From: Gymnothorax reevesii | Taxonomy: Eukaryota; Chordata; Actinopteri; Anguilliformes; Muraenidae | Direction: 5' to 3' | Length of the DNA: 64,000 nucleotides | NCBI GenBank assembly: GCA_029721435.1 | Contig: CM056583.1 | Span: forward strand, 89,972,620 to 90,036,619 | Part shown: positions 24,201 to 39,655 of the stretch, one piece after another | How the letters are laid out: every line of letters starts with the position of its first letter | Numbering within the stretch: position 1 is the stretch's first letter | Translations under genes and position numbers: made by a program | The notes under the pieces: model-generated | The model's database searches: none | What the model was told of the DNA's origin: nothing | The model's input: only the letters and a program-made list of their open reading frames with translations

Positions 24201-27200
24201 ACAGGTGAGTGCCTTCTCCATTCTGCCCTTCAGTCCTGGGCCGTGTCCTCTCTGAGGCGAAACTTCCGCCCGCCCTCTGAAATAAGAGTCACAAGCCTCA
24301 TCTGTCCTGTTGTACTAACGTCTCTTCAGTGAAGGAGGAGACAGCGCCTCGGCAAAGTATATTTTAGCGGAAAGTAGAATTCTTGAAGTGTCTAAAACGC
24401 AAAGTTTTATAATTTTTAATTTGGTAATGATCCAGTGCGACGCATTTTAAAACCCAAGAGTCGTCAAATTGGCGTCAATATCAGGGGGCAGAAATTTTTA
24501 CTTGGGGAATCTAAGGATGTGTTCAGAATGCACACCAGTCCACTCGCTCACTCACTCTTTATATTATTTTCAGTGTTGAACATTCACTACACAGTGCCTC
24601 ATATAGAGGGTGAGTGTGCATTTTGGACGCATTATCTAATCAAACGCCAGTAACGGTGCTTGTGGTGTCAGTTATTCCCTTGCATCATGTCAGTTGATCT
24701 CTTTCCTTTCATCCGGGCCATAGAGTAATTAAAAGGGCCTTCAGTAAGCTGTCCCTTTATGACTTGGCTGCCTGCAAGCTGTGTTTATGTAAGCTGGCCT
24801 GACTAACAATCAAACAATTTATTGACTGAGCGACCAATACATGACCTATGATTAGAAATGATCATGAAATGTGAATTCCCATTGCCTACATTTATATAAT
24901 TTATATGGCATTGTAAATCCAAAACTTTTACTGACTTTGCAGTAGGTAAATATTTTTGCCGTCCTTGGGATTGTCACAGAGCTGTGCACCTTGCCTTACT
25001 GCACCCTTCAGACATGACAACATTCACAATATAGAACGGATTCTTGCAGCCTCGCAAACTAATTTCGGCAAATTAGTGCTGCTAAACAAGCAACACAAGT
25101 GCTGAAATCATAAAGACTTATTGATATTTTACGTCGTCATTTATGCACAGAGGAAGACGCCTCATAATTTTGTGGTGCAATGCGTAACAATGCTGTCAAA
25201 AGTAAATTAGAGTGTCGTCAGTTTTTCCAATTAGTCTGAGCAACTGAGGCTAATCGGGAGATGTAAACTGCGAGAGGTTTAGTTTATTAAGCATTTAAAG
25301 ATGAGGTTTCCGAAGATCAAATTCAGAAGATTCCCCAAGTAAAAATGTCTGCCTCCTGAAACTGAAGCCAGTTTGATGACTCACTGGTTTAAAAATGCGT
25401 CGCACTGGATTATTATCAAATTAAAATATGGGTTTTAGACACTTCAAGAATTCTACTTTCCGCTGAAATATGCTTTGCCGAAGTGCAGTATCCTCCTTTA
25501 AAGTCTAATTTATTCTTTGCTTTTGATAATTGGGCTTAGGTACAAGCACACACACACATCATCAAGTGCTTATTTACTACTGAGAATGGAAAAAGGAATT
25601 ACAAGTTATCATGTCTAATGCTAGTTTTCCCAAGTACTCAGATTAAAAAAAATATCTTTGAATATTTCACTGCAAAAAAATGAAAGATAAAAATACTTCG
25701 TAAGATGAATTTACTTATTTTACGATTTAAAACACTTATTTCTATCACTATTTTTCTTAGTAAGACAAAATCTAGTCCTGGCCTGGAGTAACTTTGTGTT
25801 TGAAAGGGGCCCCTAGAGTCATAAATCATCAGTTCCTGATAAATTGTGACCAAATGTTTTCGTGTTAATCGTATTGTATTTTGTGCTGCTACATTACAGT
25901 ATGTGCTGTGTTAATATAGAGCAGTGTTGTGCGTTGAACCGAGCCGAACACTCGGCGTGAGGTGCTTTGAACGTCAGGTTTGGATCCTCAGAGATGAGTA
26001 TTTCGCCCTGCCCTCCCCCAGGTGCACACACCTGTTTCTCCTGTAAAGCCTCGGACAGAGATGTCAGGAGGTGTGTGGTTGAAGGATGTGGCCGTTTCTA
26101 TCATGAGCCGTGCGCCCGCAAACACTTGGGGACGACCTCTGACCCCAGTGGCCTGCGCTGCGCCCGGCACTGCTGCGCCACCTGTTGTGTGGAAAGGGAC
26201 GTGCTAAAGGCCGGGAAAGGTAGCTATGATATATGACGCACCTCTGAAACAGAAGCACTTTATTCATCATCTAATTTCCTGTAATTTGAGCTTGGTCAGT
26301 AGTGCTGGTTCATGCCATTGACTGCTAGAAATTAGACCAGTTAATTTCATTATAGGTTGAGGGAGTGGACTGGTTTTCAGACTGAGCTTTTAATTTCACT
26401 CTCTGCATGAAAAAATATTTCCTAAAATCAGTGGTAGATTTACTCTTGGCTAACTTCCATTTCTGCAGAACTCAGCCAAAGTATTTCCGCTTAGTAAAAT
26501 TTCCAAATCCCTTGTACATGTTTAAAGACCTCAGTCAGATTGACATGCAGTCTCCTTTAAGTAAGAAATTAAGATTGGCCTGCCTGTCCCCATGGCATTT
26601 ATGTTTTATGTCAACTTTGTGGCTCCTCTTTGAACTTTTTCTAAAGCCTCTATGTCTTTCTTGAGGTCGGTCCCCAGAACGACACTCTATACTCAGGGTG
26701 GTCTGATGAATGTATTGTACAAGAGAAGTATAACCCCTTTAGATTTACGTTCAATACTTTCGGCTATATAGCCCAGCATCCTTTTTGGCTTTTTAACTTC
26801 TTCCGAACAGTGGCTAGAAAGTGTAAGCCTTTGGTGAACAATCACTCTCTGATCTTTTTGAAACAGGGCACATTGCAGTTTGAAAGCTCCCATGAAGTAA
26901 TACTGTCAAATATTTTTATTTCAGACATGTAGAACTTCACATTTGGCTACGTGGAATTTTATTTGCCAGGTTTCTGCCCACATCTGAATACTATTGAAAT
27001 CATCCTGAATCCCTTAGCTAAACCACGCTATTTCATATCATCTACAGATTTGGCTAATTTGCTTTCAATATTCTTGTCAAGATCATCAAATTACACTGAA
27101 CAAAAATATAAACGCCCCATGTCAAATATTGATGCCACAATGGAGTTAACAACTCTAAGTGAGCATATGCTGACTTTTACTTTCTCTGTTCTCTTGAGAA

Positions 27201-30200
27201 TAAAATGCTAGTTGGTGTGATTTGAAAGTCATTGGGTTTTGATTTTATTCACAATTTACACTTTGTCTCAACTATTTCAGCATTGGGGTTGTACTTACAG
27301 CACCCTCCATAATTATTAGCACCCCTGGTTAAGATGTGTTAAAAGCCTTAGAATAAATTCAATTTTTATTGCAGAAGCATACTCTCGCACTGAAAATTGT
27401 AGAAAAATGTAATCTTCAACTCGAGTGAATTTTAAGGGAAAATAATTCCCTGGCTAAGAAATAATTATTTTTCATAAGATCACCTGTCCCACAATTATTG
27501 GCACTCCTTACAATTCCTAGGAAATAAATGTAATTGAAGTACTTTGGTCATGTCTACGGTAGTTTCAAAGTTGATCAGAGTATCTAGGAACATTTAATTA
27601 GTAATTCATCACTTCCTGTTTCCCTGGGGTACAAATATGACGTGACACAGAGGCCATTTCTCTTATCCACTCTTCAACATGGGAAAGACAAAGGAACACA
27701 CCATTCAAGTAAGGCAGTTGTGTGTTGACCTTCACAAGTCAGGCATTGGCTACAAGAAAATAGCCACTCGCCTGCACCTGCCCATATCTACTGTCAGAGG
27801 AATCAATAAGAAGTTTAAAACAACTGGAACAGTGGTAAACAAGCCTGGACGAGGACACAAGGTTATTTTGCCACCATGCACAGTGAGGAGGATGGTAAGA
27901 GAAATAAAAAGTTCTCCAAAGCTCACGGTTAAAGAATTGCAACAACTGGTAGTGTCTTGGGGTCACAAAGTCTCCAAAACAACCATCAGGCGCCATCTAC
28001 ATGCCAACAAGCTGTTTGGGAGGCATGCACGGAAAAAACCGTTTCTCACTTATAATCATAAACGCAAACATCTGGAGTTCACTAAGCGGTACTGGGACAT
28101 CGACTGGTACTGGGACATATCACTCACTAACTGTCCCCCCAAGTCCCTAATTTAAATAAGCCTGTGCTGCCCTAAACATACGCTGGCCCACTGTAAAGGT
28201 TCAGGTGTCGCCCTGTCCGGCTTGAACAGGTCACCCCTGTCCCAGAAGAAGTTCCAGTGCCCCATAAACCTGTACCCCTCTTTCCTGCACCAGATCGTAG
28301 CCACGTGTTAAATCTCTAGATAAAATTCTGCTTCCCTCTGCTTTCACGTGGTACCGGCAGAATCCCGGACAACTTTCATTGAGGATCTGCCTCTAATCTT
28401 TTCTGCTGATTCAACAAGTTTGTCTCACAGAACCTCAAATTTCTCTTGCCAAACCTTCAGAAAAGGCATGTCAACTCAATGACATGGTCAGCGAACAGTC
28501 CAGATCTAAATCCAATTGAAAATTTATGATGGCAATAATTGGTCCATGACAAGATTCCATCCTGAAAAGCTGATCTGCTGACCGCCATTCACCTACGGTG
28601 GAACCGACTTAATGGAGAAAATTGCTGATCATTAGTGAAGTCCACGCTTCAAGCATTCAGGTAGTCATCAAAGACCGTCAAATATTAATTTGTGTCATAT
28701 CTGTGATTGTTTATTTGATTTGATGTAAGAAAGCTGGATAAGCATCCTAAAATTGTCCTGATTCCACAATTTTTGCCGGGGGTTGTATTTGATCTGATTA
28801 GTGACTTAATTTGTCTTCTTGTCGGGGAAACAAAGGGTGAGAAAATGTCTCCCTGCTCTAATACAGCAACAACGATTTTAATTTGGGAGCAAATTGTCCT
28901 CCCTTTCCTATCATTTGACCTTGAACATGAGTTCATTTCAACAAAAATCCTTTCGAAACAAGTGTAAAATCCTCTTCCTCTAGCCAAGCAACTCCAAACA
29001 ACTTTCCTTTTCATTTCAATTTCGCTCAAAGCAATTGAGCACAGAGCAGCAGAGCAGGAGCACTGAGGCTTCACCGCTGATCGTTTACATTTTAGTGACC
29101 AATATTCAAGATGTCACTTTGAAAGTTTTTGCAGCAAATCTTAACTGGAATTTCAATGACTTGGTTTTGTCATTTAACAGAGACATTAATTCTCCGTGCT
29201 GGTTTTATTGCAGTATTTCCTGGAGTGAAGCTACGCCCGGTTTTCTGGCCTCTGACCGGCTCTTGGGAAATGTCTCTTAGTTTTTACTGATGATTTTGCT
29301 ACCACAGCTAACTCAGTGATGTCGGTACACAACACAGAAGGACTCGCCTGCAGCCCTTTCTCATCCCACTCCTCTGAGTGAAATACTCTGGTTTTTCATC
29401 AATTTTTGTAGCTCATTTAGAACATTTGGGTTTTATGAACATTTATAGTTTACCACCCTATATCTGACCGTTTACGTTTGTAATTGCATGAAAAAAATAT
29501 GTGCGTGTAAAATGAATAAAATCTCTCTCTCTCCGCTCGATTCTCCTCCTCTCCATCCATCTCTCTCTCAGGTCGCATGATGTGCTGTATTCGCTGCCCG
29601 GTGGCCTATCACACAGGAGATAGCTGCATTCCCGCGGGCAGCCAGGTCATCTCGCCTCACGTCATCATATGCAGTGACCACGCCCCATCCCTCTCGCCTG
29701 TAAATGTGGCGTGGTGCCTTGTGTGCTCGAGAGGTGAGGCCGAGCGCGGATGCATCCTGATACTGGTTTGTAATGACTAAGTAACTGAGTCAACCTGGCG
29801 CTCATTTGTGATGGATTTTCAGCAGGTTTTGTGTCCTTTTAAAAAAATAATTTCCAGTCTTGCGCTCCAGTCAAAATTGCAGTGATTATAACCTCCAGAG
29901 GGTCAAGCTGAGACAGGTCACATTTATTTGTGCAGTCTCGGTCACATCATAATGTGCTCGAACACAACATGATGTTTAGACTCAGATGAAGTTTTGTGCT
30001 TGGATTAACACCACTCTTCTGTGGGGAATCTTCAGATTGATTTTTTCCTGGAACTAAGCTTACAGGCAAAGAAAACATTTCAACATTTAACCAAAAAAAT
30101 ACACTGCTCACGCTATTCAAATATATTCTTTGGTAATTCTTGAAAATTTTTAAACAGCCAAATCAGCTCGTAAAGATCAGATTTATAAGTTGTTGGCGGT

Positions 30201-33200
30201 GCGCCACGACTAGCTTGGCACGTCACCCGGGCACCGGAACTCTTGAGAGCGCGGAGGTTATAAGTGAAAAGTAAAACATAGCTACTTTAAGCAAGAGTTT
30301 GTCCGACTAATTATTTGTGAATCAGTACAACTACTATGACATATAAGATGACACATGTCCGCTTATCCGTAACTGAGGCTTTCGTTTCTCCAGCCTGGCT
30401 AAAGTTGACAGACACTTTGGTTCGGTAACTGAATTCTGTTGGCACGGCATCATCTTTCAAAATCTTCCGATATTTACTGAGCAATTCAATACCATACTTT
30501 GTGTAAATGTGCTCCTCAAAACTACTGGGTTAAATGTGCGCAGAACATAACCGGTGACTCTTCGTTGAATCTGATGTTGTGCAACCACTGTCTTAACAAG
30601 GGGAATCCGTGCAGGCCTCTGCCCATGGGTAGGTCCGAGTTTTGTCTGAGCGATCAACAGCTGCACTTAGCAGCATTCTGACTGATTTTATCCTTCAGGT
30701 TATCATGATCGGTATTATGTAACCTTGATCATTCGGTGTAAAATTAACCCCTTCGGGTACGTGAACCTCGTATACTAGTATGGAAATAAATACTTAGTAC
30801 GGACGAAAGCCTTGTATACTGGTGGGCTCGCCAGGCTTGCTACGTCCTGGTTTGTTCAGACAAAGAAAGTGCGAGTGGCAAAATTATTTTCTCTCGCTGT
30901 TCTGGGTCCTGTTCAGGACTGGATCTTACAGGTTATTCATGCGTGACTACAGAAACTTTCATCTTTACTGATTTTTAGTGAGTGCTATACTTACAGTCCT
31001 AACAAGCGAAAAAACTGCAGCAAAATTACATTATGATAGGGCATCGGATGAGCAGAGTTTGAATGCTTTTATTCCCCGTCACGCACTTGTGTCTCGGATG
31101 TAATCTTTGGAGCCACATCGATGGAAATGTTTTGGTGGCGAACAAAAACATTCTTGCAATTCTGCAGCATAGAATCCAGTATCGGTTTTATTTTCTGAAA
31201 AAAAGAGTCTATACGTGTCTGATGCAATTACAAACCAATGTTTTTGTTTTTTGTTTTTTTTGTTAAATGGATATGTGTCAGATCCAATTACAAACCAATG
31301 TGTTTTTATTTTAAAAAGGCATTTCTTCAGCGCAAGTTTTTTTCTGTTAACTAGTTTCCTGACTTGTCAGCTGTCATAATAAGCCACTTGTTTACAAGGC
31401 TCCCGGTATTCGCAATGGTAAATTATCCTACTCGTAAACAAGTTCTCCGTCCTAGATCGTGCTGCACCCGGACTGACAGAATGAGATGGGTCATAATATT
31501 ACCGTACCAAAGAGGTTAAGCTACAGCGTGAGTGATAATCAAGACTAATTTGTATACACTTTATATAGAGCAGCTGATTTCCGGATTTCCAACCGCATCA
31601 TAACATCCTGGACATCGCGATATGAAGTATTTATTGATTGGCCAAAATGTACTGCATGGCGACATTCGTGAAGTTGTACTAATTAGTTGTATTTTAGAGG
31701 GTTGAGGTTTGATTACTTCAGTAGGCCTACATAAAAATCGCAAAAATTCAGAAAATACTCTTTTTTTGGGGGGGCGGTAGGAGCTGATAGAAGTTTTTCT
31801 CGGCCTTTAATCTCTTTCTGTGAAACTCGCCTCACTTCTCTGATCTCGACAGAAGCAGGAAAAAGTCGGTATCGTGTAATTTTGTTGCCCTTTATTTTAG
31901 TGAGAAGTTTGTTTTTCTTGTCTTTCTTCTTCTTTAGTTTTTTGGCCGGTGAGAGCAGTTTATGTGGATCTTCTCACTTCTGGTCTTTGTCTGCTTGTCT
32001 GCCTGCAGGGCTGCTCGTACAGGACCGTACTGACATCATCCTGCGCTCATATGCCTACAAATCCCACTACCTCTTGACCGATTCAAACGGTGGCGAGATG
32101 ATGAAAGTGCCCATGATTCCTAAGTCTCCATCTGCTGCCAAAAAGACCGTTGAGAAAGGTAACGGAGCAGTTTATCTGAGTCTTTGGTGTGTGGCTGCAT
32201 TTGCTCAGCTCTGTTGGTTTGGTTTCAGAGCCTTGCTCTAATTACTAGTTTAGAGAAAAGAAAAAATGTAAAGTAAACTGAATGATAAAAATGAGAATTA
32301 CTGTAACATGAATGTTCTTCCTTCCTGGAAGGGCTTACTGGAAGATCTTACTGTTAGATCGTTGAATTCTGTCCTGAGGTCACTCGGCCGTGTAAGGAAG
32401 TGGAGAATCTGCGCATACAGTTGCAGTGGCCTGAAAAAGTATTTGCCCCCTCTTAGATTTCTTCTGTTTTTTCGTATGTGATACTTAACTGTCGCAGATC
32501 TTTTAACAAAATTTAAGAGAAAGAGAACCCGGGTAAATACGAAGAACAGTTTTTATTACTCCCCGGCCATACTGATGCGCAGTGGCGTCTGCAGCCGTAC
32601 GGCTGTACGCACTGTGCGTCCCAAAAATACTAGAGCGCACCGCTCGAATCATGGCGCCCGTGCGGTGCGTAACTTTAAGCTGCAGGGAGAGAGAGAGAGA
32701 GAGGGAGAGAGAGAGAGAGTGAGAGAGAGAATGAGAGAGAGAGAGACCATGAGCGTGTTTGTGCTGAGGGACAGGGAGCGGCAGAATTGGGGGCGGGATC
32801 TGCAGGACTAAGAAAACTCATTGGTTAAGGGAGTGACAAAGAATTAAAATGTATATTTTCCCCCCACCCTTCTCACAACGTCAGTGTGGGTTCCCTCCAG
32901 AATGTTGAACAGCGACAGCAGTCAGCAAGCAGTTTTACTGGTGTGTGAAAAATCTGTCTGTCCATTGGCTTAAAACGAAGCAAAGCTTCGAACAACTGAG
33001 TTTATTTCAGACACTCCCCAAAAAGCCTAAAAGCATGACACTCAGTCATCATCTGTTTATCAGCCTCCTCATATTGTGGCGATGCAGACAAAGCTGTCAA
33101 ACACACCTGCATCAAGCCCCGCAGAGGACTGGCCACTGAATCTGAACCTTTCCTTTATTCACCATCTCACAACAGAAGTGTGGGATCCTGTCTGTGTGGC

Positions 33201-36200
33201 ACTGCTGCGTCTGAATGGCCAATATTTGATACCCGATAAAATAACGGCCTTGTTTTACAATTTATGGCAGGAAATAAAAGCCCAGTACGCACATCTGATG
33301 CTGGTGCTGCAGACACAGAGCTGTAGCTGTGGAAACCGTTAAATGAACTTCAGCCAAAATGTTATGACATTAGTCGAGCCCTCGATAGCACAGCAAATCT
33401 CTACCCAAATATCCACTGCGTTCTGGAAGTCTTGATGACCATGACTGTGTCCACAGTGTCTGAGCGATCATTCAGCACGATGAGGCGTCTCAAAACTTAT
33501 TTGTGCGGCACGATGTCTGACAAAAGACTAACTGGACTTGCCCTCATGAACATACACACAGACAGGGGGATTGATGGGGAGGAAATAGTGAAGCAATTTG
33601 ACGCAGCTGGCAGGAGGAGAATTAACTTTCATCAGGCGACTGCGTCCTTGCGCTCCATTGGAAAAACAAAACAACAAAAACTGCGCGCTGATAGGCCTAG
33701 TTTATGTGCGTGCTTTTTTTTGGGGGGGGGGGCGGCGGCGGCAGTAGTAGTGTGTACCTCAAGATTTTTTTCTTCAGGCCCCCCTGATAATGCGTAGGCG
33801 AAGTTTAGACTATTACGTCACTAGGTTTGAGCTGGTTCTTCTCAACCAATTCCGACAGAAGTTCTGAAGTCCGAGTCAGACGGCGCAGAACAGAACCGAG
33901 GCAGTGACAAGGTCAAAGTTCACTGTATTTCAAGCCCAGGTGACATCCTCAGTGTCCGTTGAGCGACCTGAAAGTGACAGAAAAATGCAATGCATTATGT
34001 ATCGCGACATTTGCATGCATTATTTAAAATGTTGAATAAAGATAAAAGTTATGATTTGATTCGCTGCGGCTTCTGTCACCTGACAGTAGCAAAGACAAGT
34101 CACAATCAAAAATTGCAAAACAAGTCAATAGGCAGCCCAACCTGTGAAGAAATAATGAACAAAACCTGAAAAGTTGGTGAACATTTATCAAGATTAATAT
34201 TTATTTTGGGACTTCAGACACGACAACTGCTGATAATTGCATTAGTTAGTAACCATCCCCAATCAAAAGATATCAGGATATCAGCAACGAAACTGCTGCA
34301 AGTTTTTGACTTTTGACATTTTTAAAGATGTATCCTCTTGTACTTGCGAGCAGCCTTGTGCCCAGGGAGGTGGCGTAAATGTACCCCAGCGCGAGCCCCA
34401 AATTTTAGTGAGAATCACTGCTGAAGTACATGGCAACATCTTAACTATTGTTGGTGACATACAGTAAGTAAAAATGCCAATCTTATTTTCACATGTATTG
34501 TACAAAAATAAGAGCTCACCCAAATTCAACAATAAATCGTAGCTTGGCTGAAATACTTCATGTAGTGAGTATCTAAAATTCTTCTTTAATTCCACAGTAT
34601 TATGAGGTAAAGTTTATGCTGAATTTTATGCTGAAAGGCACTCCAAAATACACTAGTAGACAACAGTTTTGATGTATATTTCAACATTTTTCTAGGGGAG
34701 TTACCCCCAGACCCCATCTAGTGTCAGATGCCTTGTGATGGCCACTGATGCTGCCATCGCTTGGCGTGCCTTCGGCCTGCCTGCCGCCTACTTCTGGGAC
34801 TATGCCTTCCTCTCTGATTCTTAATGAGAAGGCTGGATAAATGAAGGCTCTTGATGCTATGCCTTATGGGTGATGGGATACTCAGGTATTCGGCGTAGGC
34901 TCACGACCTTGTCCTTTATGCTCAGACATTCCTCCAAATTCCTTAAATCTTTTAATTTGTATGCATCATAGACGGTGACTTATCAAAATCCCTTCATCTC
35001 TCTCTTTGAGGATCATTGATTTCAAACTTTTCAATGATTTTCTTTTGGGGGGGGGGATTGGCTATCCTTGGCCCACCTTTGATCCTAGCCGGGACTGGGC
35101 CTCCCCTGAATGCTGTTATGCTGTTATGCGCCAAATCATAATTACAATCATCTGCTGATGTCCTTTTTTTCAATTCATATTATTATAAAAATTCTTTTTT
35201 TTTTTTTACCTTATTACTATTCTTTTATTGCCCTAGATCTACTTTTTTTGGAAGACACTGCTGGCCTGAATGGCGTGATGGATGTACAACTGTAAATGAA
35301 TCAAAGTAGACGGAACTTTAAATATCTTGTTTTTATAGAGTTGGCGTTGAAATTCAGTGAAAATACTGCTGGGAAAATAAGTATTGAGCGTGTCAACATT
35401 TTTCTCAGTAAATATATTTCTAATGAGGCTATTGACATTAAATTTTTACCAGAAGTCAGTAATCCACACATACAAAGAAATCAAAATAGATAAGTCCATA
35501 AATAAAGTTATGTGTAATAAAGTGGAATTACACAGGGCATAAGTATTGAACAAACTTACTGCAATATATGTAATACTTAGTAGAAAAGCCTTTTTTGTTG
35601 GCAATGACAGCTTCAGGATACCTCCCGTGTGGAGAAATTAGTCGCATGCACTGCTCAGGTGTGATTTTTGCCACACATTCTTCCACTCAAACTGTCTTCA
35701 AATCTTGAAGGTTCTGGAAGCCTCTTCTATGATCTGTGATCTTCAGTTCTTTCCATAGATTTTCAATAGGATTCAAGTTGGGAGATTGACTGGGCCATTC
35801 AAGCAGCTTTAATCTCTTTCTCTGAAAGCATCTGAGTTTCCTTGGCTGTGTGTTTGGGATCATTGTCTTGCTGAAATGTCCATCTTCGTTTCATCTTCAG
35901 CATCCTGGTAGATGGCAGCAGGTTCTTACCAAGAATGTCTCAGTACATTTCACCATTTATCCTGCCTTCAATTATCTTCAGTCTGCCAGTACCATATGCT
36001 GAAATACAGCCCCACACCACGAGGTTCCCACCTCCAAACTTCACTGTTGGTCTGGGGTTTTGGGGTGATGTTCAGTGCCATTTGTCCTCCAAATATGGTG
36101 TGCGCTATGACATCCAAAGAGTTCCATTTTGGTCTCATCTGAGCAGACTATATTCTCCCAGTATTTCATAGGCTTGTCCAAATGTTGTGCAGCAAACTTT

Positions 36201-38426
36201 AAACAAGCTTCAACATGCTTTTTCCTCAGCAGTGGAGTCTTGCGCGGTGAGTGAGCATAGAGGCCATGACGGTTGAGTGCATTACTTATTGCTTTCTTTG
36301 AAAGAGCTGTACCTGCTAATTCCAGGTCTTACTGACGCTCTCCGCGAGTGATCCTTGGCTCTTGGACAACTCTTCTGTTTATTCATTTGACTCTTCTATC
36401 AGAAATCTTGCAAGGAGCACCTGATTATCGCTGGTTTGTGGTGAAATGATGTTTTTTCCTCTTCTGGATTATGGCCCCAACATCGCTCACTGGAACATTC
36501 AGAAGTTTAGAAATATGTCCGTAACCAATGCCATCAGTATGTTTTGCAACATAAGGTTGTGAAGGTCTTGAGAGAGCTCTTTGCTTTTACCCAACAGGAG
36601 ATGCTTCTTGTGTGACACCTTGGTAATGAGAAACCATCTTATAGGCCATCAATTAGGATTAAACCGTCTGATATTAATTTGCATTGATAGGGGGCAGGAT
36701 TGCTTTCTAAATACTAACAGATCTCAGCTGGTTTCTTGGCTTTCCATGCCTTTTTGCACCTCCTTTTCTTCATGTGTTCAGTACTTATTCCCTAAATCAT
36801 ATCTCTTTATTACACACAACTTAATTTATGGACTTATTTGTTTTGATTTCTTTGTATCTGTGGATTACTTGGTTTGTTACCGACATCTGGTAAAAAATTC
36901 ATGGCAATGGCCCCATTAGAAATATATTCACTGAGAAAAATGTTGACGTGTTCAAAACTTGTTTTCCCCGCTGTAAATGTAAGTCATGGCTTTCTGTTTT
37001 TTATGACCGTTTCCCACTGCGTCCCAACTTAATTGGAATTGGGGTTGTGCATGGCGCTGCTTTTATTTTTGGCAGGGTTTTTACTCTATTAGATGGATGA
37101 AATAGGTGTTTGTGCAAATCTTCTCACCTTCACCTAATAATCATTCAAAATCTTTTAAGGGTTTTCTCATATTCTGCTTGTCTTTTGGTACAATTGTATG
37201 AAGATCTGAAACCGTTTAGCATCACAAATGTGAAATTATATTTCAAATCTCTGGGTCACTTTTCACAGCACTGTATCCTGTTCACCAATATCCTCTCTTT
37301 CTGTCTGTTCACTCACTTTGCCTTTTCAACTCTGAAACACTCACACTTAAAGTGAGCTCTGTAATGGGAGCAGAGTGTTTCATCTCATTTCAACTGCATT
37401 TCTAGAGGATCTTCACTGTTTTGATGATTTGCTGCATTTCTAAAGCATATTAACCAAGCTAACAAGGGTACTCTGCTGTACTGCGGTGAAGTGTGAGTTT
37501 ACACCTCCCTCCTAACTCTCTTCATCTGCCGTATGTAAACACGCATGCCTGCGCATGCATTCACATATGCATTCCTGCGCTCAGGGGGAAGACTGCTCTC
37601 CTGTGGGAGATGCCCTGCCTCGTTTCACCCCGAGTGTCTCAGTGCGGAGATGACCGCGGGGGCGTGGCTGTGCAGCGACTGCAGGGCGGGGAAAAGGCCT
37701 CACTACAAGCAGATCGTCTGGGTCAAGTTGGGGAACTACAGGTGAGCGAGAGAGGCCCTGTCAAGAACTACAGGAGAGGGAGAGAGAGACGAGGGTGTCT
37801 GGGTAATTGCGGGTGAGAGGGAGACGATGGGGAACTTCAGGAGAGAGGAGAGTCGTGACCTGAAAAGCTTTCAGACTTATGCCCTGTGCTGATATGAATC
37901 TGGAGATGGTGAAATAATATTAACTGTCATGGCACAATTAAAAAGGAAGTGTTTTTTTTGTCTCCGCCTGCACCACCCTTCTCAGATGGTGGCCTGCTGA
38001 AGTCTGCAACCCTCGCCTGGTGCCCCTCCGCACTCAGACCGCGAAGCACGACATCGGGGATTTCCCCGTTTTCTTTTTCGGGTCCCACGATTATTACTGG
38101 ATCCAGCAGGCGCGGGTCTTCCCTTACGTGGAGAGTGACCGGCACATCGCTAACAGCCCGATCGGCATCAACAAAACCTTCAAAAAGGGTGGGTGGGGTG
38201 GGGGGGAAATGAGGGTGTGTCTGAGTGACTTGACTGTGCCCATTGGTTTACTCCACAGATGGCGTGAGATCATGGAGATTATGTCACGTGACCTGAGCTT
38301 TAGTAGCCGAACATTTAACGCTGATGTTACGATCAAAGCAGTGCTGTTTCACGACACTGAGTGACACCTCGGAGGGTAGTGCGGTCTGAGGTACAGTAAC
38401 AACCGTGGCGCTTGTGATTGACAGCT

Positions 38427-38462
<36 letters not shown>

Positions 38463-38716
38463 TTGACAGCTCTTGAAGAGGCTGCAAGGAGATTCCTGGA
38501 GCTAAAGGCGCAGAAGGAGAGCAGGGATGCGCTGGAGCAGGAGCGCAAACACGCCCGAAACCCCCCGCCGCACAACTCCATCAAGGTCAGACACACACAC
38601 ACACTCACAGACACACCCACCCACACACTCACACACACACACACACACACTCTCACTCACACACTCTCAGACACACACACACACACACACACTCTCAGAC
38701 ACTCACACACTCTCAG

Positions 38717-38747
<31 letters not shown>

Positions 38748-39519
38748 CAGACACACACTCACACACACTCTCACTCACACACTCTCAGACACACACACAC
38801 ACTCTCAGACACACACTCACACACTCTCACTCACGCACTCTCAGACACACACACACACACTCTCACTCACACACTCTCAGACACACACACACACACTCAC
38901 ACACTCTCAGACACACACACACACACACACTCTCACTCACACACTCTCAGACACACACACACACACACTCAGACACACACTCACACACTCTCACTCACGC
39001 ACTCTCAGACACACACACACACACTCTCACTCACACACTCTCAGACACACACACACACACACACTCACACACTCTCAGACACACACACACACACACTCTC
39101 ACTCACACTCTCAGACACACACACACACACTCTCAGACACACACACACACACTCTCAGACACACACACACACTCACACACTCTCACTCACACACTCTCAG
39201 ACACACACACACACACACACACACACTCTCAGACACACACACACTCTCACTCACACACTCTCAGACACACACACACACACACACTCTCAGACACAGACTC
39301 ACACACACTCTCACTCACACACTCTCAGACACACACACACACTCTCAGACACACACTCACACACTCTCACTCACGCACTCTCAGACACACACACACACAC
39401 ACTCTCACTCACACACTCTCAGACACACACACACACACTCACACACTCTCAGACACACACACACACACACTCTCACTCACACTCTCAGACACACACACAC
39501 TCTCACTCACACACTCTGA

Positions 39520-39552
<33 letters not shown>

Positions 39553-39624
39553 ACTCTCAGACACACACACACTCACACACTCTCAGACACACACACACAC
39601 ACACACACACTCACACACTCTCAG

Positions 39625-39655
<31 letters not shown>

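Noticed and set aside
28685..29074. 129-codon minus-strand frame
   Set aside because: Overlaps the terminal repeat of a Tc1-like element and shows no protein similarity.
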